A stretch of DNA of 64,000 bases, from assembly GCF_030815955.1 (NCBI RefSeq), contig NZ_JAUSXK010000001.1, positions 3,844,001 through 3,908,000 on the forward strand, in the 5' to 3' direction. The notes under the pieces are model-generated. The model searched no databases and was not told the origin of the DNA. It was given only the letters and a program-made list of their open reading frames with translations. Positions within the stretch are counted from its first letter, which is position 1. Every line of letters starts with the position of its first letter. The position numbers and the translations under genes were made by a program. Positions 7,355-16,496 of this stretch are shown piece by piece. This stretch comes from Microbacterium murale (GTDB taxonomy: Bacteria > Actinomycetota > Actinomycetes > Actinomycetales > Microbacteriaceae).

Positions 7355-7780
7355 ATGGTCAAGAACGCTGCGCTCCCCGGCCCGTGCACGCTGTGCGGCG
7401 GCGTCGACGGGGAGCGGCGGCACGGCTCGTGGCACTGCGCCGCATGCGGCTGGCGTTACGGCGACGTGCCGGATGCGGAGCTGCCGCTCCCCCGTATCGA
7501 CGTCGTCTACTACCTGCGGTTCGATCGCAGGGTGAAGATCGGCACGAGCATGCGTCCGCGTCAGCGGTTGGCCAGCATCCGTCATGAAGAGCTTCTCGCC
7601 TTCGAGCGCGGCGGCAGGGCCACAGAACACCAGCGCCATCGCGAATTCGCGGACGCCCGTGAAGGCGGTGAGTGGTTCACGCTCACCGACGAACTCAGTG
7701 CTCACATCGCGAGATTACGAGCCGTCGGCGATCCCTGGCAGCTCTACGCACGCTGGCTCAGCGAGGCGCTGCAGTCCTGA
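7355..7780 (+). CDS. Zinc-ribbon plus GIY-YIG-like nuclease family protein
   Basis: The 141-residue protein combines a four-cysteine ribbon (Cys11, Cys14, Cys28, Cys31; CTLC and CAAC) with a GIY-YIG-type domain of the T5orf172 kind: VVYYLRFDRRVKIGTSMRP holds the strand pair and KIG motif, followed by RQRLASIRH and the late Glu-containing segment. The family cuts DNA in phages, homing elements and repair enzymes; a role for this small version is not known. The ATG at 7355 avoids an unconserved 35-residue N-terminal extension. It is divergent from the MerR-type gene. Confidence 0.75.
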   Translation: MVKNAALPGPCTLCGGVDGERRHGSWHCAACGWRYGDVPDAELPLPRIDVVYYLRFDRRVKIGTSMRPRQRLASIRHEELLAFERGGRATEHQRHREFADAREGGEWFTLTDELSAHIARLRAVGDPWQLYARWLSEALQS

Positions 7781-7795
7781 CGTACCGCGACGCGG

Positions 7796-8353
7796 TCAAC
7801 GGGCCCATCCGTAGCGGGCGGTCAACGCCGCGGCGACGCGATCGTAGAGCGGGCGGCCCAGCACGGCGGCCTCACGCCGCATACCATCCTCGTGCACGCT
7901 GTACAGCTGCTCGATATCCACCCACGATTCGCGGCCCTGCGAATCCCACGCGCCGCTGCCGATCGACAGGTAATCCCGATCACGATCGTGTGCCTTGCTG
8001 GTCATCCGCACCGCATACACGCGGTCGGCGGATTCCCGACCGATCACGAGCACCGGACGGTCTTTGCCACGGCCGTCGTTCTCCTCATAAGGGACCCACG
8101 TCCAGATAATCTCCCCGGAATCCGGAGCACCGTCCTTCGACGGGGTGTAGCCGATTCGAAGACCCTCGATGCGCTCAGGATCGATGCGCCGCGTATCACT
8201 GCCCTGCGCCCGGCCGGCATCGGAACGCTCCGACTCGACGCTGGACGCAGTCGAACGTCCCGCCTCCTTCTCAGGAGAACGGGACGTTCGAGATGTCAGC
8301 GCCTTCAGAATGATGTCTGCGAGCTGAGCCAGGATGTTCTTCGAAGAAGTCAC
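7796..8353 (-). CDS. PemK/MazF-family toxin-like protein with N-terminal extension
   Basis: The C-terminal ~110 residues fit the PemK/MazF fold: IWTWVPYEENDGRGKDRPVLVIG is the signature loop with the catalytic-type Arg, and WVDIEQLYSV is the late strand. PemK/MazF proteins are ribosome-independent mRNA interferases paired with an antitoxin. Here about 65 extra residues precede the fold (hydrophobic ILAQLADIILKAL followed by a charged, Ser-rich linker) and no antitoxin gene is adjacent, so this may not be a functional toxin. The start is a GTG with a -10 element 6 nt upstream. Confidence 0.75.
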   Translation of the reverse strand: MTSSKNILAQLADIILKALTSRTSRSPEKEAGRSTASSVESERSDAGRAQGSDTRRIDPERIEGLRIGYTPSKDGAPDSGEIIWTWVPYEENDGRGKDRPVLVIGRESADRVYAVRMTSKAHDRDRDYLSIGSGAWDSQGRESWVDIEQLYSVHEDGMRREAAVLGRPLYDRVAAALTARYGWAR

Positions 8354-8359
8354 CCCGTC

Positions 8360-8365
8360 ACCCTA
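8360..8365 (-). promoter_or_regulatory. -10 element TAGGGT, probable leaderless start
   Basis: On the minus strand the hexamer ends 6 nt before the GTG at 8353 of the PemK/MazF-like gene. Confidence 0.4.
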
Positions 8366-8396
8366 TCGGCGGCCCGGCCACCGAAGCGGCTCAGGA

Positions 8397-9635
8397 TCAG
8401 GCGTCGACCAGCGCGTAACCCTCCTCGCCGTGGACCACGGAGTCGACACCGGCGATCTCGTCCTCGTTCGTGATGCGGAATCCGATCGTCTTCTGAATCG
8501 CGAAGCCGATGATGAAGGCGACGACGAAGGCGTAGATCAGTACTCCGAGGGCTGCGATCACCTGAACGGCGAGCTGGCGGGCGTCGCCACCGACGAACAG
8601 CCCGGTCTCCGAGGCGAAGAAGCCGAGGTAGATCGTGCCGAGCAGACCACCGACGAGGTGGATGCCGACGACGTCGAGTGAATCGTCGAAACCGAGGCGG
8701 AACTTCAGCTCGACGGCGAGGGCGCATACGATTCCGGCGACTGCGCCGAGGAGCAGCGACCAACCGGGAGTCAGGTTCGCGCAGGCCGGAGTGATGGCGA
8801 CGAGACCGGCGACGGCGCCAGAGGCTGCACCGACCGAGGTGGCTTTGCCGTCCTTGATGCGCTCGATGAGGATCCAGCCGAGGATCGCGGCGGCCGTCGC
8901 GCCGAGGGTGTTCAGTCCGATCAGACCAACACCTCCCATGTCTTCCGACAACCATTCGGCGCCGGCGTTGAAGCCGAACCAGCCGAACCACAGCAGCGCA
9001 GCACCCAGAAGCGTCAGCGGCACGTTGTGCGGCTTGAGGATGCCCTTCTGGAACCCGATGCGCTTGCCGAGCACGAGCGCGAGCGCCAGCGCAGCCGCAC
9101 CTGCGTTGATGTGAACGGCCGTTCCACCGGCGTAGTCGATCACCGCGATGCCACTGTCCTCACCGAACAGCGTGGTGCCGAGATTCATGATCCAGCCCCC
9201 GCCCCAGACCCAGGCGGCGATCGGGAAGTAGCCGACCGTCGCGAAGATACCTGCGAAGATCAGCCAGCTGCCGAACTTGGCGCGATCCGCGATGGCTCCC
9301 GAGATCAGCGCGACGGTGATGATCGCGAAGGTCGCGCCGTAAGCGACACCGAGAAGAGCGACGTTCGAGCCTTCGCCTGCAGCGAGGCTGCTCAGGCCGA
9401 AGTCCGCGAACGGATTGCCGGCGAACTGGGTCGGACTCTCCACCGCGCTCATCGAGAAGCCGAACAGGATCCAGAGCACCGCGACGAGACCGATGGAGCC
9501 GAAGCTCATCATCATCATGCTGACGACGCTCTTCGCCTTGACGAGTCCGCCGTAGAAGAAAGCCACGCCAGGCGTCATCAACAGCACGAGCGCCGTGGCG
9601 GTGATAGCCCACGAGATGTTGCCGGGAGAATCCAT
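8397..9635 (-). CDS. amt: Ammonium transporter
   Basis: The 412-residue protein is an Amt/MEP/Rh-family channel with about 11 membrane helices. It begins with the periplasmic/first-helix region MTPGVAFFYGGLVKAK, contains the pore-lining twin histidines (in GGTAVHINAG and GIHLVGGLLGT) and ends in a short cytoplasmic tail. It moves ammonium across the cytoplasmic membrane at low external nitrogen. GAGG lies about 7 nt before the ATG. No glnK or glnD follows, unlike many actinobacterial amtB operons. Two GlnR-type half-site pairs upstream indicate nitrogen control. Confidence 0.95.
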   Translation of the reverse strand: MDSPGNISWAITATALVLLMTPGVAFFYGGLVKAKSVVSMMMMSFGSIGLVAVLWILFGFSMSAVESPTQFAGNPFADFGLSSLAAGEGSNVALLGVAYGATFAIITVALISGAIADRAKFGSWLIFAGIFATVGYFPIAAWVWGGGWIMNLGTTLFGEDSGIAVIDYAGGTAVHINAGAAALALALVLGKRIGFQKGILKPHNVPLTLLGAALLWFGWFGFNAGAEWLSEDMGGVGLIGLNTLGATAAAILGWILIERIKDGKATSVGAASGAVAGLVAITPACANLTPGWSLLLGAVAGIVCALAVELKFRLGFDDSLDVVGIHLVGGLLGTIYLGFFASETGLFVGGDARQLAVQVIAALGVLIYAFVVAFIIGFAIQKTIGFRITNEDEIAGVDSVVHGEEGYALVDA

Positions 9636-9708
9636 AGGAAAACCTCACATCCGAAGTAATTGAGAGCTTCAGTGTGGCGAGGCCCGATTTCCGGGAAGCG
9701 CTGTGAGT

Positions 9709-9755
9709 GTTTCCGTACGGTTACACCCGGATGCCGTGTGTAACCATCGCGTTAC
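9709..9755 (-). promoter_or_regulatory. Two GlnR-type half-site pairs upstream of amt
   Basis: On the minus strand GTAAC-N6-GTTAC (9740-9755) and GTAAC-N6-GAAAC (9709-9724) lie 75-120 bp upstream of the amt start. Each pair matches the GTNAC-N6-GAAAC half of the actinobacterial GlnR operator. The distal pair overlaps the stop codon of zapE. Confidence 0.75.
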
Positions 9756-10798
9756 GCGACGCTGGGTTGCTCCGCAGAATGTGTGAGCGCATTCAGCCTG
9801 GAGATGGCGCGAAGGTACTTCTTGCGGTATCCACCGCCGAGCATCTCGTCGGCGAAGACCTGGTCCAGGCTCACGCCGGTCGCGACGATCGGAAGCTGCG
9901 CGTCATAGACCCGGTCGACGAACGCGACGAATCGCAGTGCCTCGGACTGATCGGTCAGAATCTGCACGTCTCGAAGGCCGACGAGCGACAGCCCGTCGAT
10001 CAGCCGGATGTAACGCGAGGGATGCACTTTCGCCAGGTGACGGATGACATCACCGAACGCGTCGTCAGATGCCGTGCCCGCCGCGTCCGCGATCCTCCGT
10101 GCGTACTCCACCTCGTCAAGTGCGACGGCGTGACCGTCGAGCGCACGCTGACGAAAATCGACACCGTCGATGCGGATGGTCTCGAAGCTGTCCGACATCG
10201 CGTGGATCTCGCGCAGGAAGTCCTGAGCCGCGAACCGGCCTTCTCCGAGCGCATTCGGCGGCGTGTTCGACGTCGCGGCAAGGCGGGTGCCTGTGCTCAC
10301 GAGTTCTCCGAGCAGGCGTGTCATCACCATGGTGTCGCCCGGGTCGTCGAGCTCGAACTCGTCGATGCAGATCAGATCCGCACCGCGCAGCAGATCGACG
10401 GTGTTGCGATAGCCGAGCGCACCGACGAGAGCCGTGTATTCGATGAATGAGCCGAAGTACTTACGACGCGCGGGCATCGCGTGGTAGATCGATGCGAGAA
10501 GGTGGGTCTTTCCGACTCCGAAGCCGCCGTCGAGATAAACGCCGGGCTTCAGCGCCGGCTCCTTCTTCGCACGGCTGAAGAATCCTCCGCGCCTGGCGGG
10601 CGCACCGCGACCGGCGAACTTCTCCAGCAGCGCTTTCGACTCCGCCTGCGACGGGTACGCGGCATCCGAGCGATAGGTCTCGAACGTGGCGTCATCGAAC
10701 TGCGGCGGCGGAACCAGGCTCGCGAGCATCTCGGGCCCGGTGACCACGGGCAGGCGCTCGGTGAGATGCGCAGCGTTCGCGCTGTCGGTGTCTGTCAT
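9752..10798 (-). CDS. zapE: Cell division ATPase ZapE (AFG1/YhcM family)
   Basis: The 348-residue P-loop ATPase has Walker A ([15 protein letters not shown], about residues 91-105), Walker B ([16 protein letters not shown]) and a sensor-1-like TSNTPP. ZapE-type proteins are cytoplasmic AFG1-like ATPases; in proteobacteria they act with FtsZ under stress, and the actinobacterial role is less clear. The ATG has AGGAAA 3-4 nt upstream. It is divergent from the rhodanese gene, and its 3' end overlaps the GlnR site of amt. Confidence 0.88.
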   Translation of the reverse strand: MTDTDSANAAHLTERLPVVTGPEMLASLVPPPQFDDATFETYRSDAAYPSQAESKALLEKFAGRGAPARRGGFFSRAKKEPALKPGVYLDGGFGVGKTHLLASIYHAMPARRKYFGSFIEYTALVGALGYRNTVDLLRGADLICIDEFELDDPGDTMVMTRLLGELVSTGTRLAATSNTPPNALGEGRFAAQDFLREIHAMSDSFETIRIDGVDFRQRALDGHAVALDEVEYARRIADAAGTASDDAFGDVIRHLAKVHPSRYIRLIDGLSLVGLRDVQILTDQSEALRFVAFVDRVYDAQLPIVATGVSLDQVFADEMLGGGYRKKYLRAISRLNALTHSAEQPSVA

Positions 10799-10927
10799 TC
10801 GTTTCCTGTGTCGAAGTCTTACAGAACGGGTGCCCGGCGCACCGAACGGCTCTATCGTCGAAGGGACGGCTCCACACTACGCCGTCACAGCCCGAGCCTT
10901 CGCTCGCACCCCACCGAGGAGCGCAAC

Positions 10928-11824
10928 GTGACCATCGAGTTCGATTCTTCATCTGAGAAGTTCGCCGAATACGCCGAGCCAGGACGACTCGTCACCACCG
11001 AATGGCTCGCGGCGCATCTCGGCGAGCCCGGGCTGGTCGTCGTCGAGTCCGACGAAGACGTGCTCCTCTACGAGACCGGACACATCCCCGGCGCGGTGAA
11101 GGTCGACTGGCACACCGAGCTCAACGACCCCGTCGTGCGCGACTACGTCGATGGCGAGGGCTTCGCCGCACTGCTCAGCCGCAAGGGCATCTCGCGCGAC
11201 GACACCGTCGTCATCTACGGCGACAAGAACAACTGGTGGGCGGCATACGCGCTCTGGGTCTTCTCCCTCTTCGGGCATGAGGATGTGCGCCTCCTCGACG
11301 GCGGCCGCGATCGCTGGATCACCGAGGGTCGGGAGATCACCACGGAGACCACCGCAGTCACGCCAACCGAGTACCCGGTCGTCGAGCGCGATGATTCCCT
11401 GCTGAGGGCGTACAAGGACGACGTCGTCGCGTTCATCGGCAAGGGCCCCCTGATCGACGTCCGGTCTCCGGAGGAGTACAGCGGAGAGCGCACCACCGCT
11501 CCCGCGTATCCCGAAGAGGGCACATTGCGCGCGGGTCACATCCCCACCGCGCAGAGCGTGCCGTGGGCCAAGGCTGTCGCTGAGGATGGCGGCTTCCGCA
11601 GTCGGGCAGAACTCGACTCGATCTACCGCGACGGTGCAGGACTCAAGGATGGCGACGACGTCGTGGCGTACTGCCGCATCGGTGAGCGCTCGAGCCACAC
11701 CTGGTTCGTGCTGAAGCACCTGCTGGGGTTCGAGAACGTCCGCAACTACGACGGGTCCTGGACGGAATGGGGCAGCGCCGTGCGCGTGCCGATCGTCACC
11801 GGTGCAGAGCCCGGTGCTCTCTGA
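10928..11824 (+). CDS. Thiosulfate sulfurtransferase (two-domain rhodanese)
   Basis: The 298-residue enzyme has two rhodanese domains. The N-terminal one (about 20-140) is inactive, with GDKNNWWA in place of the active-site loop; the C-terminal one (about 165-290) carries the catalytic Cys249 in the loop YCRIGERSS. Such enzymes move sulfane sulfur from thiosulfate or mercaptopyruvate to an acceptor. The loop starting CRIG is typical of the CysA2/SseA-like group. The GTG start has GAGGAG 5 nt upstream. sufE follows with a short overlap or gap, suggesting linked sulfur handling. Confidence 0.9.
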   Translation: MTIEFDSSSEKFAEYAEPGRLVTTEWLAAHLGEPGLVVVESDEDVLLYETGHIPGAVKVDWHTELNDPVVRDYVDGEGFAALLSRKGISRDDTVVIYGDKNNWWAAYALWVFSLFGHEDVRLLDGGRDRWITEGREITTETTAVTPTEYPVVERDDSLLRAYKDDVVAFIGKGPLIDVRSPEEYSGERTTAPAYPEEGTLRAGHIPTAQSVPWAKAVAEDGGFRSRAELDSIYRDGAGLKDGDDVVAYCRIGERSSHTWFVLKHLLGFENVRNYDGSWTEWGSAVRVPIVTGAEPGAL

Positions 11825-11830
11825 GCATGT

Positions 11831-11836
11831 GACAAT
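11831..11836 (+). promoter_or_regulatory. -10-like element GACAAT before sufE
   Basis: The hexamer ends 7 nt before the ATG at 11844, which supports that Met as the start over upstream in-frame candidates. Confidence 0.35.
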
Positions 11837-11843
11837 GACAGGG

Positions 11844-12275
11844 ATGAGCACCACGCACGTTCCTGATTCCCTCGCGGAGATCCGCGACGACTTCCTCGAG
11901 CTTCCGGAGGATGAGCGACTCCAGCTGCTGCTGGAGTTCTCCAACGAGCTCCCCGCAGTATCGGAAGAAGTCGCGAACCATCCCGAGATGTACGAGCGGG
12001 TGGCAGAGTGCCAGTCTCCCGTCTACATCTACGTGGAAGTCGCGGACGACATCGTCACGATGCACGCGACGGCGCCGCCGGAAGCTCCGACCACGCGCGG
12101 TTTCGCCAGCATCCTGGTGCAGGGCATCAGCGGGCTGACGGCCGACGAGGTGCTCGCCATCCCCGACGACTTTCCGCAGAGCATCGGTCTCACTCGCGCA
12201 GTTTCGCCGTTGCGGATCGGCGGGATGACGGGGATGCTGATGCGGGCGAAGAAGCAGGTCAGGCAGAAGCGCTGA
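11844..12275 (+). CDS. sufE: SufE family protein
   Basis: The 143-residue protein is a SufE-type sulfur acceptor. It has the helical start LAEIRDDFLELPEDERLQLLLEF, the conserved persulfide-carrying Cys56 in ERVAECQSPVYIYVEV, and the later RGFASILVQGISGLTADEVLAIPDDF. SufE takes sulfur from a cysteine desulfurase and stimulates it, but no desulfurase is adjacent; the upstream rhodanese is the only sulfur enzyme nearby. Starts at 11802 or 11835 would overlap the rhodanese gene or sit close to its stop. The 3' end overlaps the convergent hydrolase by 17 bp. Confidence 0.88.
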   Translation: MSTTHVPDSLAEIRDDFLELPEDERLQLLLEFSNELPAVSEEVANHPEMYERVAECQSPVYIYVEVADDIVTMHATAPPEAPTTRGFASILVQGISGLTADEVLAIPDDFPQSIGLTRAVSPLRIGGMTGMLMRAKKQVRQKR

Positions 12276-13416
12276 AGCCGTTCGCGCCCATCCAATCGGT
12301 GATCGCCGCAGTCCATCCGATCTGGTCGTAATTCCAGATCTTCGTGTGCCGTGCGCCGGTGAATCTCGGCATCGTGACGAGGTCGGGGCGCGCCTCGGCG
12401 AGGGCATGGGACGCGTCGGCCGGCACGAAACCATCGTCCTCGCTGTGCAGCACGAGGATCGGCACCGTGAGTTCGTCTGCTCGCGCCACCATGTCGAGCT
12501 TGTCGAATGGAATCACGAACTCCGAACCGGACAGCCGCGCGGTCAACGGTGACGACAACGCATTCATGGCCAGCGCCGGGAACGGATCGCGGATGCCCTC
12601 TTCGCGCGCCTGGAAACGCAGAACAGTCCGCCAATCGACCACGGGCGAGTCGAGCACTAGTCCGGCGATCGTTTCCCTGTGCGCCGACGAGACGGCAGTC
12701 TGCAGCGCTATCGCACCGCCCATAGACCATCCCATCAGAAGCACCTGCGTCGCCCCATGACGCAGCGCGTATGAGATCGCAGCATCCACGTCGCGCCACT
12801 CCGACGCGCCGAGCGCATAGGAGCCACCCTTGCTGCGTGGTGCTTCCCCATCGTTCCGGTACGAGACGACAAGGTTCGGCATGCCCAGTGAGTGGAACAC
12901 CGGCACTGCCCGAAGGCATTCTGCACGGGTCACTCCCCGACCATGGATCTGAATGACCCACGTCGAGGATTCGGCGGGGAACAGCCAGGCAGGGCAGGGT
13001 CCGGCTGGCGAACCGATCAGCACGCTCTCCCACGGCAGATGCAGTTCGCTCGGCGTCGAGTAGTACCAGCCGCTGAAACCTGCTGCGCGATCGATCCTGG
13101 CACCAGATTCGATCTGGGTGAGCAGCTTCCGCCTCACGCGCTTCGCATCCGCGCTCAGCACGGCACCGAGTTTCACGTACCCGTGGGTGCCGGTTGTGAA
13201 CAGGCCGTAGCGGCCGGGCAGCTCCGTATCGCGAGTGCGCGAGAGTTCGATGGTCTGTGCACCGGTGTCGACCGCGAGGATATCGGTGTCGGCCGCCCGG
13301 ACGGAGGGCGTGACCACCCTGCGGGCTATCGCGAACACGAGAAACGCCGCCGCGGTGCCCAGCATCGCGATCAGCGCAGGGACCAGCAGTGCAACGGCGT
13401 GCCTGAGACTCTTCAT
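12259..13416 (-). CDS. Membrane-anchored alpha/beta hydrolase
   Basis: The 385-residue protein has an N-terminal membrane segment (residues about 8-32, LLVPALIAMLGTAAAFLVFAI), a 100-residue spacer and an alpha/beta hydrolase domain. The nucleophile is Ser231 in LLMGWSMGGA, the acid is in LHSEDDGFVP and the histidine in GARHTKIWN; an oxyanion-type HGRG is also visible. It is probably an esterase-like enzyme facing the outside, with unknown substrate. It resembles the DUF1749/BAAT-type hydrolases found in other actinobacteria. It is monocistronic, convergent with sufE. Confidence 0.85.
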   Translation of the reverse strand: MKSLRHAVALLVPALIAMLGTAAAFLVFAIARRVVTPSVRAADTDILAVDTGAQTIELSRTRDTELPGRYGLFTTGTHGYVKLGAVLSADAKRVRRKLLTQIESGARIDRAAGFSGWYYSTPSELHLPWESVLIGSPAGPCPAWLFPAESSTWVIQIHGRGVTRAECLRAVPVFHSLGMPNLVVSYRNDGEAPRSKGGSYALGASEWRDVDAAISYALRHGATQVLLMGWSMGGAIALQTAVSSAHRETIAGLVLDSPVVDWRTVLRFQAREEGIRDPFPALAMNALSSPLTARLSGSEFVIPFDKLDMVARADELTVPILVLHSEDDGFVPADASHALAEARPDLVTMPRFTGARHTKIWNYDQIGWTAAITDWMGANGFSASA

Positions 13417-13429
13417 CGCTTCCTGACTC

Positions 13430-13435
13430 TAGCCT
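13430..13435 (+). promoter_or_regulatory. -10 element TAGCCT, probable leaderless start
   Basis: The hexamer ends 6 nt before the GTG at 13442 of the DUF3000 gene. Confidence 0.45.
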
Positions 13436-13441
13436 GTCAGC

Positions 13442-14023
13442 GTGAGCGCACATCCCGATGCCGGAGCGCATTTCGAACGTGCCGCAGCCGAGCTGCGCGA
13501 CACGGTGTTCCGAGACGACATCGTGATCCGCGAGATCCCCTCTCCGCAGGGGCTCGCCCCGTTCTCGATCGCACTCGCCGCCGATGTCCGTCCGGACGAC
13601 CACGGCGACTCCGTCTACGGAACCGGCCGCTTCGTGCTGCTGCACGATCCTGACGCTCCTGCGGCGTGGGGCGGTGCCTGGCGAATCGTGACGTTCGCGC
13701 AGGCGCCCCTCGAACCCGAGATCGGCACCGATCCCCTTCTCGCCGATGTGACCTGGTCGTGGCTGGTCGACGCGCTGGAATCACGAGACGCGGTCTACCA
13801 CTCGGCGTCCGGAACCTCGACGAAGACGCTCTCAAAGGGTTTCGGGGCGCTGACCAGCGAAGGCGATGGCGCGCAGATCGAACTACGATCGTCTTGGACG
13901 CCGGAAGAGCCGTTCCGTCCGCACGTGGAAGCATGGGCCGAACTCGTCGGTATGCTCGCCGGTCTCCCGCCCGGCTCAGAGAACATCGCCGTACTCGGCG
14001 CACGAAAGGCAGGGCGTGACTGA
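13442..14023 (+). CDS. DUF3000 domain-containing protein
   Basis: The 193-residue protein matches the actinobacterial DUF3000 family, recognised by LAPFSIALAADV near residue 40, GRFVLLHDP, WRIVTFAQAPLEPEIGTDP and VTWSWLVDAL. Its function is unknown. It nearly always precedes the ribonuclease D-like gene in this lineage, and here the two overlap by 8 bp, so they are probably co-translated. Loss of one would be expected to affect the other. Confidence 0.85.
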   Translation: MSAHPDAGAHFERAAAELRDTVFRDDIVIREIPSPQGLAPFSIALAADVRPDDHGDSVYGTGRFVLLHDPDAPAAWGGAWRIVTFAQAPLEPEIGTDPLLADVTWSWLVDALESRDAVYHSASGTSTKTLSKGFGALTSEGDGAQIELRSSWTPEEPFRPHVEAWAELVGMLAGLPPGSENIAVLGARKAGRD

Positions 14024-15209
14024 GTTCACCGTCATAGACGATCCGATCGAGTTCCAGGCAGCCTGTCGTCTGCTCGCCGCCGGCACCGGACCTGTCGCCG
14101 TCGACGTCGAGCGAGCCTCCGGCTTTCGTTACTCGCAGCGTGCGTACCTCGTGCAGGTGTTCCGGCGCGACGCCGGCGTCTTCCTCTTCGACCCGCCGGC
14201 GATCGGCGACTTCTCACCTCTGCAGGCAGCGATCGGCGACGTCGAATGGGTCTTTCACGCTGCCAGTCAGGATCTCCCGTCGCTTCGTGAACTCGGGCTG
14301 GAGCCTGCGACGATCTTCGACACCGAGCTCGCCGCCCGGCTGCTCGGCCACGAGCGTGTCGGCCTCGCGGCCGTGGTCGAAGACACCCTCGGCATCACAC
14401 TGAAGAAGGAGCACTCTGCGGCCGACTGGTCGACGCGTCCCCTACCGGATTCGTGGCTGGACTACGCAGCACTCGATGTGCTTCACCTGGTCGATGTGCG
14501 TGACGCCATCGCTGCCGAACTCGAAGAGCAGGGCAAATCCGAATTCGCCGCACAGGAGTTCGCAGCGACGCTTTCTCAGCCGCCCCGGCCACCACGAGAA
14601 GACCCTTGGCGCCGATTGAGCGGTCTGCATCAGGTCAAGGGCGCGCGGGGTCTCGCCATCGCGCGATCATTGTGGGAAGCACGAGAAGAGTTCGCCCAGC
14701 AGCAGGACACTTCCCCCGGGCGTCTGGTACCTGACCGATCATTGGTCGCAGCCGTGCTCGCCAATCCTCAGAGCAAGCAGGCACTCGCCGGAGTGCAGGC
14801 GTTCAACGGCCGCGCGAGCAGGTCGCAGCTCGACCGCTGGTGGGATGCGATCGTCCGCGGGCGCGAGGCTCCTGCCGTTCCTCGCGAGCGGGGGCACAGT
14901 GACGCCCTTCCTCCCGCTCGAGCCTGGAGCGATCGGAACCCGGAAGCGGATGCGCGGCTCAAGCTCGCCCGGTCCTTGGTGGAAGCTCAGGCCGAAGAAC
15001 TGGGCATGCCCACCGAGAACCTGCTGAAGCCTGAGACCCTTCGTCGCGTGGCATGGGTTCCGCCCGAATTGACCACGGATGCCGTCGCCTCTGCCCTCGC
15101 CGATCTCGGCGCCAGGCCGTGGCAGATTGATCAGACTGCACAGAAGATCGTGGATGCCTTTGTAGAAGCCGGTCAATCGGTCGATCAGCCCGCCGCGCCG
15201 GAGTCGTAG
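14016..15209 (+). CDS. rnd: Ribonuclease D (HRDC domain)
   Basis: The 397-residue protein has a DEDD 3'-5' exonuclease domain: motif I AVDVERASGFRY, motif II FHAASQDLPSL and motif III around YAALDVLHL. An HRDC domain follows (about residues 210-290, WRRLSGLHQVKGARGLAIARSLWEAR). A C-terminal helical region ends near LKPETLRRVAWVPPE. It is expected to trim the 3' ends of tRNA and other stable RNAs in the cytoplasm. The GTG at 14016 is chosen because it overlaps the DUF3000 stop; no better start is near. Confidence 0.9.
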   Translation: MTEFTVIDDPIEFQAACRLLAAGTGPVAVDVERASGFRYSQRAYLVQVFRRDAGVFLFDPPAIGDFSPLQAAIGDVEWVFHAASQDLPSLRELGLEPATIFDTELAARLLGHERVGLAAVVEDTLGITLKKEHSAADWSTRPLPDSWLDYAALDVLHLVDVRDAIAAELEEQGKSEFAAQEFAATLSQPPRPPREDPWRRLSGLHQVKGARGLAIARSLWEAREEFAQQQDTSPGRLVPDRSLVAAVLANPQSKQALAGVQAFNGRASRSQLDRWWDAIVRGREAPAVPRERGHSDALPPARAWSDRNPEADARLKLARSLVEAQAEELGMPTENLLKPETLRRVAWVPPELTTDAVASALADLGARPWQIDQTAQKIVDAFVEAGQSVDQPAAPES

Positions 15210-15282
15210 GTTCGATCCAACCGATTCCCCTGCTTCTGCGGCGACTCGTAGTCTGAGGTCATTCCCTAACCTTGGAGGCAGA

Positions 15283-16488
15283 GTGGCCGAGATATCGGAC
15301 GTCTACTTCGTTGATGGCGTACGCACACCCTTCGGGCGCGCCGGCGAAAAAGGCATGTACTGGAACACCCGCGCCGACGATCTCGCCGTGAAGGCGACGA
15401 TCGGCCTGATGGAGCGCAACTCAGGCGTTCCCGCGGACCGAATCGATGACGTTGCGATCGCAGCGACATCGCAGACGGGCGATCAGGGCCTGACGCTCGG
15501 CCGTTCGGTCGCGATCCTAGCGGGCCTGCCCAACACCGTTCCAGGTCTCGCAGTCGAGCGCATGTGCGCAGGCGCCATGACGAGCGTCACCACGATGGCC
15601 GCATCGATCGGCATCGGAATGTACGATTTCGCCCTCGCGGGTGGTGTCGAGCACATGGGGCACCACCCGATCGGCGCCAACGCCGACCCGAACCCGCGCT
15701 TCGTCGCTGAGAAGATGGTCGACCCAGGGGCACTCAACATGGGCGTCACGGCCGAGCGCATCTTCGACCGCTTCCCGCATCTCACCAAGGAGCGCTCCGA
15801 TCGCTACGGAATGCTGAGCCAGCACAAGGTGCAGGCCGCTTACGATGCCGGCAAGATCCAGCCTGATCTGGTGCCGGTCGCCACGAAGGGCGCCGACGGC
15901 GCCTGGGGCCTCGCTACGGAAGACGAGGGTCGCCGTCCTCAGACGACGATGGAAGACCTTGCCTCGCTCAAGACGCCGTTCCGTCCGCACGGTCGCGTGA
16001 CCGCAGGAACCTCGTCTCCTCTGACCGACGGCGCGACCATGTCGCTGCTCGCCGGTGGCGGCGCGGTGAAGGAACTCGGCCTGAAGCCGAAGATGAAGAT
16101 GGTATCGTTCGCCTTCGCCGGCGTGCAGCCTGAGATCATGGGCATCGGTCCGATCCCATCGACAGAGAAGGCGCTCAAGAAGGCCGGCCTGACGATCTCC
16201 GACATCGGCCTGTTCGAGTTGAACGAGGCCTTCGCCATCCAGGTGATCTCCCTGCTCGACCACTTCGGCATCGCTGATGACGACCCGCGTGTCAACCAAT
16301 GGGGCGGCGCGATCGCGATCGGGCACCCACTCGCAGCATCCGGTGTGCGACTGATGATCCAGCTCGCGGCGCAGTTCGCTGAGCGTCCTGACGTGCGCTA
16401 CGGGCTCACCGCGATGTGCGTGGGTCTCGGCCAGGGTGGCTCTGTCATCTGGGAGAACCCTTTCTACGACGGCAAGAAGCGGAAGTGA
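15283..16488 (+). CDS. fadA: Acetyl-CoA C-acyltransferase (thiolase)
   Basis: The 401-residue thiolase cleaves 3-ketoacyl-CoA in beta-oxidation. It has the nucleophilic Cys95 (ERMCAGAMTS), the GHPLAASG motif with the catalytic His, and a C-terminal CVGLGQGG loop with the second Cys. ELNEAFAIQ is the conserved thiolase signature. TTGGAGG lies 7 nt before the GTG, which fixes the start. It is followed after 8 bp by fadB, and together they form the trifunctional beta-oxidation complex pair. Confidence 0.95.
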   Translation: MAEISDVYFVDGVRTPFGRAGEKGMYWNTRADDLAVKATIGLMERNSGVPADRIDDVAIAATSQTGDQGLTLGRSVAILAGLPNTVPGLAVERMCAGAMTSVTTMAASIGIGMYDFALAGGVEHMGHHPIGANADPNPRFVAEKMVDPGALNMGVTAERIFDRFPHLTKERSDRYGMLSQHKVQAAYDAGKIQPDLVPVATKGADGAWGLATEDEGRRPQTTMEDLASLKTPFRPHGRVTAGTSSPLTDGATMSLLAGGGAVKELGLKPKMKMVSFAFAGVQPEIMGIGPIPSTEKALKKAGLTISDIGLFELNEAFAIQVISLLDHFGIADDDPRVNQWGGAIAIGHPLAASGVRLMIQLAAQFAERPDVRYGLTAMCVGLGQGGSVIWENPFYDGKKRK

Positions 16489-16496
16489 GCGGCGAC

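Noticed and set aside
12029..13645. 538-codon minus-strand frame over the hydrolase region
   Set aside because: It is a shadow of the hydrolase in another frame and runs into sufE and DUF3000; composition is Arg/Ser-rich.
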